From NCBI RefSeq assembly GCF_037975245.1, contig NC_092580.1, positions 24,073,001 to 24,137,000 on the forward strand: a DNA stretch of 64,000 nt. Direction: 5' to 3'. Made by a program: the position numbers and the translations under genes. The notes beneath the pieces are model-generated. The model did not search any database, was not told the origin of the DNA, and worked only from the letters and a program-made list of their open reading frames with translations. The stretch is from Apostichopus japonicus. Lineage: Eukaryota; Echinodermata; Holothuroidea; Aspidochirotida; Stichopodidae. How positions within the stretch are numbered: the stretch's first letter is position 1; each line of letters starts with the position of its first letter. Shown piece by piece: positions 1 to 15,200 of the stretch.

Positions 1-216
1 GAATCCCACTGGTATGAAGCCAAACATATTAAGCTCTGAGTTATAATTTCTGTATTGAAAAGAACAGATATGCTTGAGTGTATTTCTATATGATATTTCT
101 GATTATGGATTCATATTAATATATATCATCACAATAATTTTAAAACGCTATGTATTTAACGTTTATTCTTTTTTCAGTTTTTCTATAAATATCTTTTTTT
201 TCATGTTACTTTACAG

Positions 217-3200
217 GAAACCAGAGAAAGGTATCAAATTTCTGGTGGAAAACAAATTCTTAGACAACTCTCCCAACGAAGTCGCCAAATTCTTGCTAAC
301 TCATTCCGGTTTCTGCAAACAGAAGATCGGAGAATATCTGGGAAATTTACAGAAAGATTTCAACATGATGGTCTTAGAGTAAGTAAATCAATTCTGATCT
401 GAGATAAGGATTCCCTGATCGCCTTTAATTCACAAGCAGTCTAAGTAAAGGGAGGAGGGAGGAGGGGGAGGGAGAGGGAGAGGGAGAGGGGAAGGGGAGT
501 TGGAGGTGAGGCAGTGGGAGTGGTTTGAGGAGGAGGGAGTGGTGAGGTTGTAACTGTCAGATCTTGACACACGGCTATCATTTCAGCTGGGACAGAAAAT
601 GGTCATTAAGAGTCTGTTATAAAATTTGAATATTCAGCACAAAAAAAGCAAGTTGCTATGACTCTATTGTTTTGTGAATATGAATATACTGATAATGCAA
701 AATACATTAATTTTGATAAAGAGTGCTATATTCTGTTATCAGTTGATTGTGCTTCTAAATACCATTTACCTTGGACCTGATGGTAAATACGCTATCGTGG
801 TATAACCACGAAAGGAAGTAAAGGCTTTTAGGCCTTCACCATTAGTGGTACCGAGGAAGGATTTCAGGAAATGAATCAAGTTGTATCAGGGCTATTGCGT
901 GTCGGGGTATTAGCATCAAACCACGCACAAAGTTGTCGGATTAGTCGGAAACCTTTTTTCTTGCGACATTGCCTACCTGGTACCACGGTCTGTTTGTCTT
1001 TTCACTCTCCCCTGATCCTCATTAAACATTGGTTTGTCCTGTTTTTTATTGTGATTGACCCAAAAATATGCTGAATGAGAGGTTTTTTTATTCCAAGAAT
1101 ACATTGTCATTATGACACTTTGGAATAACTTACGGACCATAAGTTATGGTACACATTCAGACAAATAGTGGTTCACTTCCCAGTGATTAAAGGAACAAAG
1201 TATTTGGTGACGCTGAACGAACCCATCACATGACCGCACCAATATCCAGTGAAGACCGTCCTGCCCAGTTTACAGGTCACCATCTCAAATTGATGCAAAG
1301 ATTGTCACAAAATCATGAATACCTTATCAATTAGATATTCCTGAAAGCAGTAATAATTCCTTCAAAGTTGTTGATGGAACAGTTTTTGTGTTTATATTAT
1401 ATTACCGAAAGGATTGCAAATGCCTCCCGCAAACAGCACAACTTACATCGTATTACTATAGGTTACTTAATAGAATGATTATAGTCTAGTTTGTTTAATT
1501 ATAACATCTGACATCGTTAAGTGCTTTCACTTCCTTCATGATGTAGGGCATGCATTGTCTAAAGCTTTCCCTTTCTATAGTCCTGCCTTTTAAGTCTCAA
1601 AGGATTCTTCCTCTTTATGATAGTTCCTCCTTATAGCATAGTTATAGACTTTGTGAATCGATGAGTTTTCCATCAGAAGGGGGAAGCCTTGATGAGACAT
1701 CCTGTTCAGTCTAATTGGCCTTAATCCCTTTCTTGGCAAAAGTTTAAAGTCCTCAGTCATCTCAACTCCTGTTACCTTTGTATCTACAGCTTCTTATTTT
1801 TGTTTCCCGAAAGGTGAAAATATGTAGCAACTCTTGCAGACCTTTGCATAATTTGTGAGGGGGGACAGCAGATTGCAAAGTCGGCAAAGACTATAACCCC
1901 GGTCGCAATGTCGGTAATTACTGTTACAGTTTATAGATTCGTCGAACACGACAGCATACAGAAACGTTGTACTCAAAACCGAAGCCAACGTGAATTAATT
2001 AGGTCACTCATCCGGAGTCTTTGTTAACTACTTCAATACCGCCCTCATTAACATTTGAGGAAGCATTTCATACTGTAGTTTTGCTGTACATGTATTTCTT
2101 TGAATACAATCAACACACTCACCTAAGACCTAGATATTATACAGAGATTGGGAAAGATTTAGGTGGATGGTTTCAGGGTTCACAATGTAAACTGCAATAG
2201 AGCACAGCAACAAAAGTGTCCGACTGACCTGTGAATGTAACATACTATCATTCTGAACTCGACTTAAAAACATGGCTCATTGGTTGCGGATGTCTGGCAA
2301 TCTATTGGCTGCCAAGTAGGCAAATTCTGAAGGGTGGGGAGAGGGGGAGGCAACCAAAAAAAATTGACAAAAACCGTTCTTATGAGGGTGCAAATGACAT
2401 AGAGCATTACATCCTGAATCGATGATGCTAGCATTGCAGTTTTTTCACTGAAACAAAAACAAAAATACAACACAATACAAATAAAATTAATTTAGTTAAT
2501 ATGTTTGTGCAATGATAAGGTAGATCATACAAAACCACTGGAGCATGGAATACTCATTAATGCCAGTCAACTTTCTTCTATGGTAACCAATGAATCCACA
2601 CACATACAGATACACAGAATAAACCTATCCTTCCTGAATAGTCTGCAAGGGTGATTAAGAGAGATTTATCTTTCAAAAACAAGATGCAATTATAACCTCA
2701 ATTAACCCTGTTACAACAGGCTGATACCTTGAAGCTGATTGATGTCTGCATTTGATTGGCAAACCAGGTGATATTTTACAAATATTCCCTCCACACTATA
2801 TTTATTTTGCTGTTTGTTTTTCTTTTCTCAGATGCTATGTGGCAGAAATGAACTTCAAAGGTCTTCCCATAGATGAGGCCCTGAGGAAGTTTCAGTCAAC
2901 TTTCAGGATGCCAGGAGAGGCTCAAAAAATTGAACGATTGATGGAGGTGAGAAAATTGTAGACACTGTGAAGGAAGAGATACTGCACAGAATGAAGTGAA
3001 TTGGCAAAGAGTAACATTCGGCATAGAGATGCTTAAACTTGGAGAAAAAATTGCCCTTCAACAAAATTATTCTGTGATTGAGTTTCCTTTCAGGGAAAGG
3101 AAAATGAAAGTCAGGAAGTGTTAAACAGAAGACATTTCGTCATTAATGATCATAAGATGTGAAAACTGTCGGCTTCTCAATGTGCGCAAAAGGGAAAATG

Positions 3201-6200
3201 AAACTTCTCTTGGCTTAGATGTAGATCCCACTTCTGACACCACATGTAACGAAAATGATTGGCACTTGCCAATGTCACTTGGGGTCTTGAACTGGTGTAA
3301 TACTGGACACTTGACCTGTATAAATGTGCTTGTATGGCAGAAAGTAATTCTTTAAATCATCTCCATTTAGAGAAGTGTTAGTGTAATGTGTGTGTCGCTG
3401 CTAAAGGTATAATCTACAGTGAAAGAGAAATATATTTGATAAGCACAACACTGTAAACTGTTGAAATTTTGCATTGGAAGTGAAGGGTTGCTATATAAAG
3501 TTTGTCTTCCGGGGGGCTAAATTGATCAAGGCAAATATCTTAATCAGTGAAGGTGACTAAAACAATTATCAAAGGATGACAGACGAAAATTAATGCGTAT
3601 TGATTAATTTCATATGTAGCGTCCAGGGAAACAGAAGAGAGAGCCCGGTTTTAATCAATATTTAGTTAGTGGATCAATCTCTGACTATTGGAATGGATCA
3701 ATTTATGTTATTCTCTGTCGTCAACAAAAAAAGTGGGATTTATTTGTAAGATCTGTTAAAATAAGTTGTAAGAGATGAACAGTTTCAAAACAGTGTATAT
3801 ATATATATTTTTCAGTGGTTTGTATTTGTTGATAATTTGCAATAGTGAACATTTTATAGTTTTTTTTCATGTTATCATATAATAAGTACCTTTGATAGGA
3901 CATTAACGTAAATTCCTGCAACATCAATCGAAGAAACTTCTGGGTGATTATCACGTGAGTGGAAATTTAGTCGTTCCATTACGGCTAATTTATTGACGAT
4001 CGTGCGACCAATTGATTGAATTGTGAAATGAGGCATTATTACTCTTCTCGATGTATTCAGATCTTACAGAGATCAAGTCATTTCTTCAACAAAGTGTTAA
4101 TAAAGCAGATTTAACGCGTAACTTGCAAACTAGTATTAAACACAGTCGCATTTAGCTATGGAAAAACATTGTGTCTTGTGGTGTGAAGTGTTTGGTGTTT
4201 GCCTAGAGTCAAATCAAAAGGTTGTTTCTACATCGTTTATGCAGAAACTTGACATAATTGTCTTTTGTAGTACCTCTCTTTTGCTCTGTATGACTGATCC
4301 TTCGTACAGTTTGAAACCGTCAAAACTTCCATCATGATTAGGGGATTTTATTATAACCTCTGATTTGACACGCTGAATGAAGTACTTACAGTTTCATATC
4401 ATATTTATCTGATACTAGCGATGAGTGAAAAATATTGCATGATCTCAAACCATGCATGCTCACCGTAGGATTCTGGGGGTTTTGAAATTCATGTTACTTT
4501 CCATTTTACAAAAATTGTGAAGCTTTTTCCTTGTAATGAATTCTATACTATTTCCTAGAATTTTATTGAAGATACAAAAGGAAGGGAATATATTTATGAA
4601 CAATATTTGTGAAAATGGTAAAGTGAAAATTCATGTGAGACATGAATACATTTACCCTGGGTTTTTTTTTTGGGGGGGTACATAGAAAATCTCTGCAGTG
4701 CATGTGATGGTCATGTCAAATTAAATAATGGTTACATAAAAGTGACTAGCCTGTGTCGTTACTGACAGACAGTGATATGACCTTTGACCTGTCATTGATA
4801 TCCCACTCAGGCTTTCTCTCAGCGGTACTGCGTGTGCAATACAGACTCCATCAGGAATTTCCGCAGCGCGGACACGTTCTTCATCCTGGCGTTTGCTATA
4901 ATCATGCTGAACACAGACCTCCACAGTCCAAACGTTAAATCGGAAAGGAGAATGAAGCTAGATGATTTTATTAAAAATTTATCTGGTAAGTATCGGGCAG
5001 TGGTGTTTGACCAGCCAACTTAACCAGTAATCTATGCTACTCACCGTCCGCACAATAGTTCATCCAAATTTTGTTTTCATGAAACGATAACCTCAAACTC
5101 TTTCTAAATCATTTGTCCGACATTTGTTCTCTTTCACCTTGACGACATGCCCAACCTTTCTCATCCATAGTGTTTTATCGACTTCCTCAGATTCTCAAAT
5201 TTTACCCGAATTAATTTCCACACATCTTTGTCTCGTCTGTTGAAGTGATTTATGAAAAAATTGAACCCTCTGTGGTTTAGCGACTTTTGCTCTCCAATAA
5301 CCATCTATTCATCGTCGCTGCTGGAGTATACGGTGTCTTTTACATTGCCGTCTTCCGGTAGCGTGGTCCGGTTTTGAAGATCTCAAAGAGGATACAATTC
5401 CGTGTATTAACGAGGCCATTCCATCTCTTTGCAATAAATAGGTTGTTGGAAAGGGTCATAATTGACCAATCAGGGACAGGTATTGTCTTTGATGATCTTT
5501 ATAGGATGCTCTGGAAGGACAAATAGTTCCTTCAGTAGAGTTAATGGGTTATCTGTCCGTAGCGATGATAAAGAAGTCTGCCCTCAGACAGGTTTCGACT
5601 TGCTAATCTCTTTGACAGTGCCTGCTACATTAAAATCTGTGGAATGAAAAAAAAAAGAGTATAAATTACCCTTATGTGTGACAGACATATGAGGCACTTC
5701 CATGGTTTGGATATTCTCAAATGAACTAGTTACTCATCTCAAACAGAACTGCTAGATGAAGGTAGGCACACTATAGCCAGAGTGTGATAGTTGTGTTGAG
5801 ACATGTAAGGGGTAATATTAGGAGAGGAATGGGAGTAGAATGAAGGAGGAGTTCTACTAGTTGTTTAGTAGTGAAACAATCCTGGTGGCTTTAAGATAAC
5901 CTAACCGTCTACAACAACAAAAATGGTAACACTTGCGATATTCTTGAAGTAAAATGGACTGGAAAATGTTAGTATTATCTTTCACCAGAATTCTAATTTA
6001 TAGATAGATAGAGTATCTTTCTCATTTTGTTGTGTTTAGCTACTTTATGATACCTCTATGTCTAAATTGCCACCAACGAATGGCTCGATAGCTTAGACAG
6101 TGAAGCGCTGTGCTTGTAACCCAGAAGTCACTGATTCCAATCCCGTTCTATCCAAGAAATTCTCTGCTCTCTTCCATTTATTTATAATTTCCCTGTCAGT

Positions 6201-9200
6201 TTTTCCTGTTGTATCTTTTATTTATGTAACTACATTATTGATGTTTCTTTTTGTTAGGTATCGACGATAACTGTGATGTGGATAGGGAATACCTAGAGGG
6301 AATTTATATGCGGATCAAACAGAAACCTTATCAACCTGCTGAGGATCACACCAACACCGTCATCAGACTAGAGAGAAGTGTCATCGGAGAGAGACCGGTA
6401 GGTTGAAACAGCAGTGTGCCTCCTGCAAAGGGCTACACTCATACATACAACATAGTATTAGTCATCATTAAACTGTTTGATTTATTATATAGCTGGGAAA
6501 TATTTATTACCACCAGGTGTAAGAAAGTCTGTGGTGCAATCATTTCTAATTCAATGACAAAGCTATCAATTTCAAGTTGTCTGACTCTTGGTATAACCCA
6601 ATAATAATATTGGGTATCATACACCTACATTAAGCTAGTGGTCACTCTATAGTTGACAAAAACAAAAGAACACTGGTGTCAGTACAGCCATTGGTCATAC
6701 CGCCCTGCCAAACTGGACCTTAAGTGTTAGTGGTACCTGTACTGCATGGTGTTGGTGAAACAACTGGTCATATCGCCCTACCACACCGGACCTTAAGTGT
6801 TAGTGGTACCTGTACAGCTGACAAAATACCACATGATGTAAATTAGTAAATGGTCATATTGTCCTACCAAACTGAACCTAAAGTGCCAGTACTGCATTGT
6901 GTTGACATGACAACTGGTCTTAGCGTCCTTCCACACAGTACAGCTGTGAATACAGTGCAGTGTCACTACAATCACTTAACATGGTTTGGATTACTTTACC
7001 AATCCCAGGTACATTTTAACAGCAGGCAATAATTAATGCATTATTGATCTTACAAAAGGTCTGTTATACGACGTCAGCAACCGTACAGCACTCTTGTTGC
7101 ATTTGTATGAATTCCTTCACCATCATGCTTACATTCGCATGACTTCGTTGCAGAGAGTGATTAGGTATCAAGCATAGCAATAGTTTAGCTCCAGTGTGTA
7201 ACTAAAGGGTCATATGTGATGGTAATATCTGGGGGGGGGGTAGGGGGACAGGCCCGATCAAGCAGAAAGTTTATTAAGAAGACCAGACTAGTATTAGTTA
7301 TTACAAAGGTAAGGGTTAAGAAGACAGCCAGTATTTACAGAATGAAAGCTCTATTAAAACCTATGACAAGGAGAAGCGTACAATACTGGGAGGCTGCCCT
7401 TAGACCTGGCAGTACCACCCTCTCGGGAGGAGAACTAAGCTTAGAATAAAAGATGAAGGAAACTTGTTATATTTCCTCCTTAAGCGACTCCTAGTTGTTA
7501 TCAGTGACCACTTTTCACACTCGATGTGTTCACATATTGTGTCACAGAGTTTATTAAGGCAATCCTAGACTTGCTGAAGTATGGGAAAGGTTTTTTCCTG
7601 CAAGTTCTGACTCAGCCGAATCATTCCCAGAAGAAATGTTAAACCACACAATTACAAATTTTGGCAGTGCTTAGAGGGTTCAGATATAAACAGGATTATT
7701 CCTGGTATCAGCATCGGTGACCATTAATTGACTTTCTAGCCTATATGCTGATGACCTTGTCAGCCATGACTGCAGTTTTTCACAGGCTTGTTTCCTGCAA
7801 ACTTCCTGCAGGTAATTGAATGAGAAGAAGTATGTCAGTGTTGTGTTTTTTTTTCTGTGTAGGGTGTTACTTGGTACTAAGGATTGCGTAGTTCTCTGTC
7901 AGACAACAGGATGTGCGTAACTGCTACTTCACAGAACTAGAAGGGTTGCGTCGATGTAAAAGTACTTTTATGAAACAACTTTTGACAATAATGTCATCAG
8001 TATAATCATCAGTAACCAGTATCTTTTCCTGTTTACTTTATTTATGATTACATTAATTAATAAAAAACAAATGAAGATAAATTTGCTAGATTTTATTTCT
8101 AACTTATTTCAGTATCTTGATTAGTTTCTATGTGTGTATATCAATTAATTTTATAAATTGCATAGACACATTTCTTTAAAAACGGTATTTCATGTTTTTG
8201 ATTTCCTTTGCACATGGGTGCATTCACCCATTCATCCCAAAATGGTAACTTTTATGAGATATCTTGCCGTTTATCCAATAGTTCATTTTTTTTTAAATCG
8301 GCAACAGATGTCAAAAAACATATTAAGTCCTCTTAAGTTTGAAGTTAGAAGCTGCCGCAGAGGTAGTCCCTAATCTGCTAAAAATCACATGAATTTTGGG
8401 GTACAATTTCGAAGGTTTTTCAAATATCTTAGCCTGCAAGTGGCAAACATTCCCCTCCTCAATCTCTTGTGAGGGGAAAATGTGCCATTCAGGTTGAAAT
8501 AATGGAGGTATGAGAGTTCAATATCTATGTTCGTTTTGTGGCTACTAAGATATCAATAAACTCCCAACAGAAATAGTCAGTCAACAGCCTAACAGCAGAT
8601 CATACATGTATTCTGTACAAACACATCATGTATAGGTTAATTTCCATGGTTATCATGCTGGGTTACTAATAGCATATTTCATTTGCACCGTGTTAGCCCA
8701 CTTTCACAAACTGTTGGCTTTGCAACATCTTCGACCAATCTCTAGACTGTCTTCTCAGGGTAGTCTATCAACGTGGAGGAAATTATCATATCCCTAGATG
8801 AATAAGAGCATTGGTTTCAAAACAAGAGAATTAATCTCAGCTTACAACACTTTGATCGTATCTATATTATGAAGACATTGAACCTATTCATGTTCACGTT
8901 ACAGTGTCTTCGAAAATGACTGCTGTCATGAACAGTTTTAGGAAATTATAAAAAAGGTAAATTTCTTTTTAATGATGTAAATTATTCCATCATCGTAAAA
9001 TGTTTTGTTCTACTTTGGTAGATGTTGGCTGAACCTCATCGACGTCTGGTCAGCTCCTGCAGTCTCCTGGAGATCAACGATCCGACCAAGAAAGATAAAA
9101 AACACATCAGAGAAGTGTTTCTACTCAATGACATGCTGCTGGTAGGTCATGTGACCACATATCAATGGTGGCACAGCATCATAACATTTCCATTTAAAAA

Positions 9201-12200
9201 TGTTTTCATTTGAAAAAGGAATCCATCATAGTTTGCATGTTAGTTAGAATAATATTCAGCACACTAACACTAAACATTTTTGTTGTTTTGGACAAGAAAC
9301 TTGTAACTGGTTATGACTTATGCAATTCCCTGTCTTCTCACAACAACTGCACTGTCTCTCTCTCTCTTTACCATGTCTAGAGAATTTGGTAACCTTTTAG
9401 GGCTGTCCTATTTTCTTTTTTTTTGGCCTTTTTATGGAATAACTCTTTGATTCTCTCTGAGTTTTATACTGTTAGGAAGGTATTATGTGTTCATAAAACG
9501 TTTGGGAGTTAAAAATAATTGCAACTGAAATCATAGTTTTTTCAGCAATACTTTGAAAGTCTTTCAACATTTGCTATTTAGCACAATCCAAAATGCAAGG
9601 GAATAAATGTCAGGATTTTAAATATGTTTTTGAGAACCTACGGCACAATTGTAGCATCCTGCTATTAGTCGTCTACCGTGCCTGATAAACCTTTTTATTA
9701 CCATTACCGGCATGTAACAGTTTCCTTATTTTCATATCGAAATCTTCTTTTGAATCTACTCAACAGATTACCAAACAGTACCGCAAGAAGCAAACAGTGC
9801 AATTTGGCTACAAGAAACATTTCTCACTTCAGGGTACCAATGCTTTAGAATTTTCAACTGCCTGTAAGTATTTTTCCCCCTTCTGCCTGAAAAAACTCTC
9901 TACCTTAATTCTTAATACTGAGTTGGTCGGTGAGGGGATGGAAGATGGCTGGAGTAAGTGGGGATGCTGGAGAGCAGGTTGAAATTGAGAGATAGCTTCA
10001 ATGTCTGTTGAATTGTTTATGACCACACTTGATGAACGTTTGTTTACATGTCGTCTGAAGTTAATCCAATTCAAACAGAACAGCATATCATCATTACAGC
10101 CACCGACTATAGCAATAGAAAGTAAACCAGTTGAGTACAGGAAATGCTAGGTTAGAACTAGGTTCCTGTTATGAAGTTTATTCCAATGTTGATTTGGTTT
10201 CATTACTGTTGTTTTGCTCTAATATTAGCTGAACATGCTGTAAATTATTGACAAAGTCTGTCTTCATATTTCAACTTCTTTTTTTTTTTTTGGGGGGGGG
10301 GGGGCTTTTGACTATCAAAGTAGTGATTTACCTGTTTGAAGTATCAAGTTTGACATTTTGGATAACATTAGGCCAAATGTGATATGGCTGTTGTCAATAG
10401 TCAGTGATGTGCATAGTGGGTCTATAGTTATATAGTATATTAACTTACATCAGTAAAGCAAAAATCAGCAACCTACATAAGTACTGTTGCCATGGTAATG
10501 ATGATAAGAGACAGCATCCCGATCTATTGTGAAATATTTTTGAAGATAACACAAGGCAAACGTTATCTGAATGTTATCAGGTGTCAGTGAGCTAATGTAC
10601 AAGAGCACAGGTGGGCGAAGTAGTGCATGCGAGTCAAATGCAGTCCACAATTAAAAAATTCCTGCTGCTAGCGAGAAGGCTTTCAGATCCTGATTAAATT
10701 ACGGCCCCATGTGTAAGCAAGGGAAGACAAACTTCCAAAATATATCTTATTTCATGTAGCTCTACTTGGGAGCTTTTTATTTCTCATATTAAATAGATTT
10801 GTCCAGTTTTGCCACAGGAGTAAGTTCATCACACATAGTGTTGTGTCACCCGGAGTGGGTAAAAAGTTTTTTAACTGCCGCCCGGAAAATCAGTTTTTTA
10901 CCCACCCATTCCTGGTTTAAAATTTTATAGTAGTGAGCCGTATATATGGCCCATGTCATATCAATGTTGTTGGTATCACTTTCGAGCCATGTTTTATCCT
11001 ACATGTTGTCAAGCACATGCATTTTTTTTCTTTTTTTACCGCTTTTTTTGGTGTGAATGTTAAAACAAATATAAGAGTATGACTATCTCTCTCTCCTCAA
11101 TTCTATTACAGACTACCCATTTGGTATCAGGCTGGTTTCAACCATCAATGAAAAGGTCCTCGCTACTTTCTGTGCCGGTCATCCAGACGATCGGCATAAA
11201 TTTGTCTCTGATTTGAGGGAAACGATACAGGAGTGTGCAGAAATGGAGGAAATAAGAATTGGCAGTAAGTATGGACACAAAAACAAAATTGGTGGCAGCA
11301 TTCAGAAATTATGTCCTCGATGCTTCTCAGTGTTGCATGTTTGATATATAAAGCTTATTATTTTTACAAACTGATGCATTTGATTGTTATTATGATTATA
11401 TCACAAGGTAGAATAGAATAAGCTGTTGGTGCTTTTAAGAAAAGTGCATCTCCAATCACTTGGCTGGCCCAGAGTTGCTATTTTATGTTGCTCTTATGTA
11501 GCATTGAAGTCAGGTTGCATAAAGAGGGAGAAAAAAAAGAAGATAAAAATAAGCAGCTTTTATATGCATAGACTTCATAGATTTAGCAATTACGCTCAGT
11601 TGGAATGCAGTTGTGAAACCTTGAATCAATCTGTAGGTGAAATGGGCTACTTATAAACAGATGTGTCTGATTTTAGAATCGATTTGCAATATCTGTATTC
11701 ATCATAGATTTTATGTGGACCTAATACGATCATATTCTCAGTCGATATGAAATAGAAGGGGGTTTTTATAATCACAAGTAACTGCACTTTACTTTCACCA
11801 TAATACCTTTCAACTCTCATGAAAGTAGAAGTTAGTTCACACAGTCTCAATCATCATCACTCCCTGATAGATTACACCCCATTCTAATAAATAGTTAGAA
11901 TTATCCTACAAAGACAAACAAGAAATGCTATGTCTTTCACTTTCTGTATGAAGCTGTATACACAGAGGAGGTACTGTGGTTTTCACCTCGTTGAGCCTGC
12001 GTTATGTGATCTTTGTTGGCTACTCATTCATGATCTCAGTTTAGCTTGAAACAGTTAGCTTAAGTTTAGCTTGAAACTTATCATGCAAACTTATTATGGA
12101 AACATTTAAATTTGCTTGAAACATAGTATAGAAACTTATTATGGAAATGTTTAGCTTGAAACTTGTTATAGAAACTTGTTATGGAAATGTTTAGCTTGAA

Positions 12201-15200
12201 ACTTGTTATAGACACTTGTTATGGAAATGTTTAGCTTGAAACTTATCAGAGACACTTAATATGAAAATGTTTCACTTGAGACTTGTTATAGAAACTTATA
12301 ATGGAAAAAGTTTAGCTTGAAACTTATCACAGGAATTTATTATGGAAACGTTGAGCTTGAAACTTATCATAGGTACTTATGATAGAAATTTATTATGGAC
12401 AGTTCAGCTTAACTTCATTTAAGAAAGTCCAGCAATAAATGAGAGGTAAACGTTTCTACTTGTTTAATTATAGAGCTTACACAGTGATTTATCTGAGAGG
12501 AAGTGTCATATTAAGTATGTTATAACACCTTTTCAGGACCTCACTATTTTACTTTAAATTGTTCGATATGTTTGGAATATCTTCCACTGTAAAACAAACT
12601 GTTACAAAATCTGATTCTTGAAAGTTGAAAAAACAATGAAAATCCATCGCTGTTGTAGAAAGAAAATCAGCTTTGGGTTGACACACACCAAAACTTACAG
12701 TTTGTTATGTGACCTGTTGCCTGTAAAGTTTCATATTAATTCACATAAATGAAAGAATTCCTCCTTCCTTTTTCCGTTTTAGTGGGTGTTTTATTTTTTA
12801 GTCGTCTTTACTTGCATGCACGTTCTTTTCCTTTATTATTTTCTCATTCCGCTTTACGTTTCCAATTTAGTTCAATTGCCAGTGCAGAAGAGTGAGTGGG
12901 AAGGTGAGGGCGCACTCCTGTTTGATTTTTTTTGCATGCATGCACCGCACCCCCCCCCCACCGTTCCCTGCCACCACCACGCACCGAACCTTAACATTTT
13001 TCAGCACCTGTTAGCTTTTAGCGATAGTGTCGCACTCAGGTATAAGAGAGGCAAACTGTCAGTTTAGCAAGGATACATGTTTTGTTTTCTTGCATGTGTT
13101 TTGCCCCCTTTTTTTCTTCTATGCTCATTGGATAATATTGTCTGTGTTTGCAGGTACAGAATGTTGAAGGGTAATTTTGAAATATCACACTCCCAATAAC
13201 ATAATCGTTGTATGTGTTTTCATCGCATTAGTATTGAAATTTTCAAGTTTAAGCTTATCTGTGTGATCAGTTGTCTGTTTAATTACATTCGGTTGTAAAC
13301 TGTACTGCTAAGTATGGTCTATTTCTCTCCTAACCTATTTACATACATGTATTTCCCTAATTGCCTGTAATTACTATCTGGCAGAGTAGGCTTTGTCTTT
13401 GCTTTGTAGAAAAATTCTTTTGCGTTCGAACCTTTTTTCCCGCCTCGATTGAACATTGGTAGCAGTTTTCTTTGTAGTTCTTTGTGCAGCTCTCTAGTAT
13501 TCCTGTATTGTTCTGTCATATTCGTTAATAGTATCTGTGATGACTTCAGCATATGTTTGTAACAGGATGAGATGACCAGGTTCATATCTGTATGTGAGTG
13601 GTTATAATGGCCTTACTGTTTAGGGGCCAGACGTCCTGGCCGGAATAACTACTGGTTAATACTGTTTGTTGGTTAGGACAATTGCAGTGATCGATCATCA
13701 AATCATGAAATTATCTAGAAAAATTCCCATTGGCCATTGATCGTGACAGCTGCAGCTACCATTCAAAACTGCTAAACAAATTTTTTTGATAGGTCTGGTT
13801 GCCTTGGAGACTCATTGAAGTAACATGAAGTGTTTCCTTTGTTGATGGTAATGGAGGAGGGAGAGGGGATATCACACTTGAAAAGTTATGTCAATTCTCA
13901 ATTGAAAATAATGGAATAATCTCAACGTATAAGTGTTACTGTGGCTACATTGGGGTTTTAATCATTTGAAGTGTTAGGTCTGCCTTTGTATGTACCATAT
14001 CAAAATGAAAGACTGCAGCAGCTGGGTTAGATTCCCTGCAGTAAGAACCAATCAATATCAAGCAAAAGAGGTTATCTGCAGAGCAGCAGAGTCTGGTATG
14101 TGCAACTGGAGATCACAAAAGATTATGTCCTGGCTGCACCTAACCTCAAACTACACCCTCCACCCCTTCTCGACATCGTACTTTTGACAAATTTCCTCAA
14201 ACCATAATAATAAGCAGCATTTCTACATATCATTTCATGTAGTCTTTTTTCATGAAAAGTATCTGATTGCTTCCTTTCTTTCAATCTACTTCTAGCTTTA
14301 AAAGTTTCTATTGATTAAACTACCTTTCAGTGACAGCTAGCATATATGTGTAGACTGCAAAAAAATTCTTAAAATTCTATGCAAACAGTTTCCAGCTCAT
14401 ATGTTATTCTGTTACATAAGCTTATTTATCTATCCGTCTGTTTCGTAAAGCTTTCCAATTAGAGTCTGCGCACTTTGCTCTGGCCAGGTTTATAGCAAGT
14501 GTCTGGCTGTTGGTTCATTTGGGATGTTTTTGGTCATTCTATGATTATTTGTGAGGTGGGTTTGCACCATAGAGGCATGAATATGCATTAGGTCAGTAGG
14601 TGGGGTTCTGTTTGCATCATACTGTTACCAAACCCTGTGTGAGCAGTATAGTAACACTAACATTTAACAAAAGGCTTTATCTCGATAGATGGTTAAAGAA
14701 TGGGAAAGTAAACATTTTTCTGGTCAACGTTGCATTTGAATGTAATACAAATTATTAACATAAAAAATTACATTTTATGAAATTATTAAATTGTATGACC
14801 TTGTTTCAAAACCAAATTTCTTATATTTATCCGATAACTTGTGATTTGTGACTATACTCAGTAAAAATTCTTTATTTATCAGTTGACCATTTTAGCAAAT
14901 CTAAACTTTACTACGAAAGTATCAGTGGGTGAAACATGTGAAGTGACTACTAATTGCTACCACAGCTTTTTACATATTTTGTAGTAAAATATGCAAACCC
15001 TTTAGAATTTAGTAGTAGAATTTTTTAGAATTTTGCATAATTAATAGCAAGAATTAAAAGAACTTCTGCATTCCCCCCCCCCCCCCTGCCATTACCTTGG
15101 GTTTTGGTTGTGGGTTATTTTGCTGCTTGTGTCAGTGTGGTACATGATTTCTCACTTTCTTGTAATATGTAAAAGAATTAAACATAATTGCCTTTGAAAT

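Noticed and set aside
6082-6153. A functional tRNA-Thr gene
   Set aside because: The T stem and acceptor stem do not pair and the B box is off consensus, so only a SINE or pseudogene is claimed.
13319-13585. 88-codon minus-strand open frame with a polar, Lys-rich peptide
   Set aside because: No recognisable domain, no supporting splice sites, and it lies in an IQSEC intron. A chance frame is the simpler reading.
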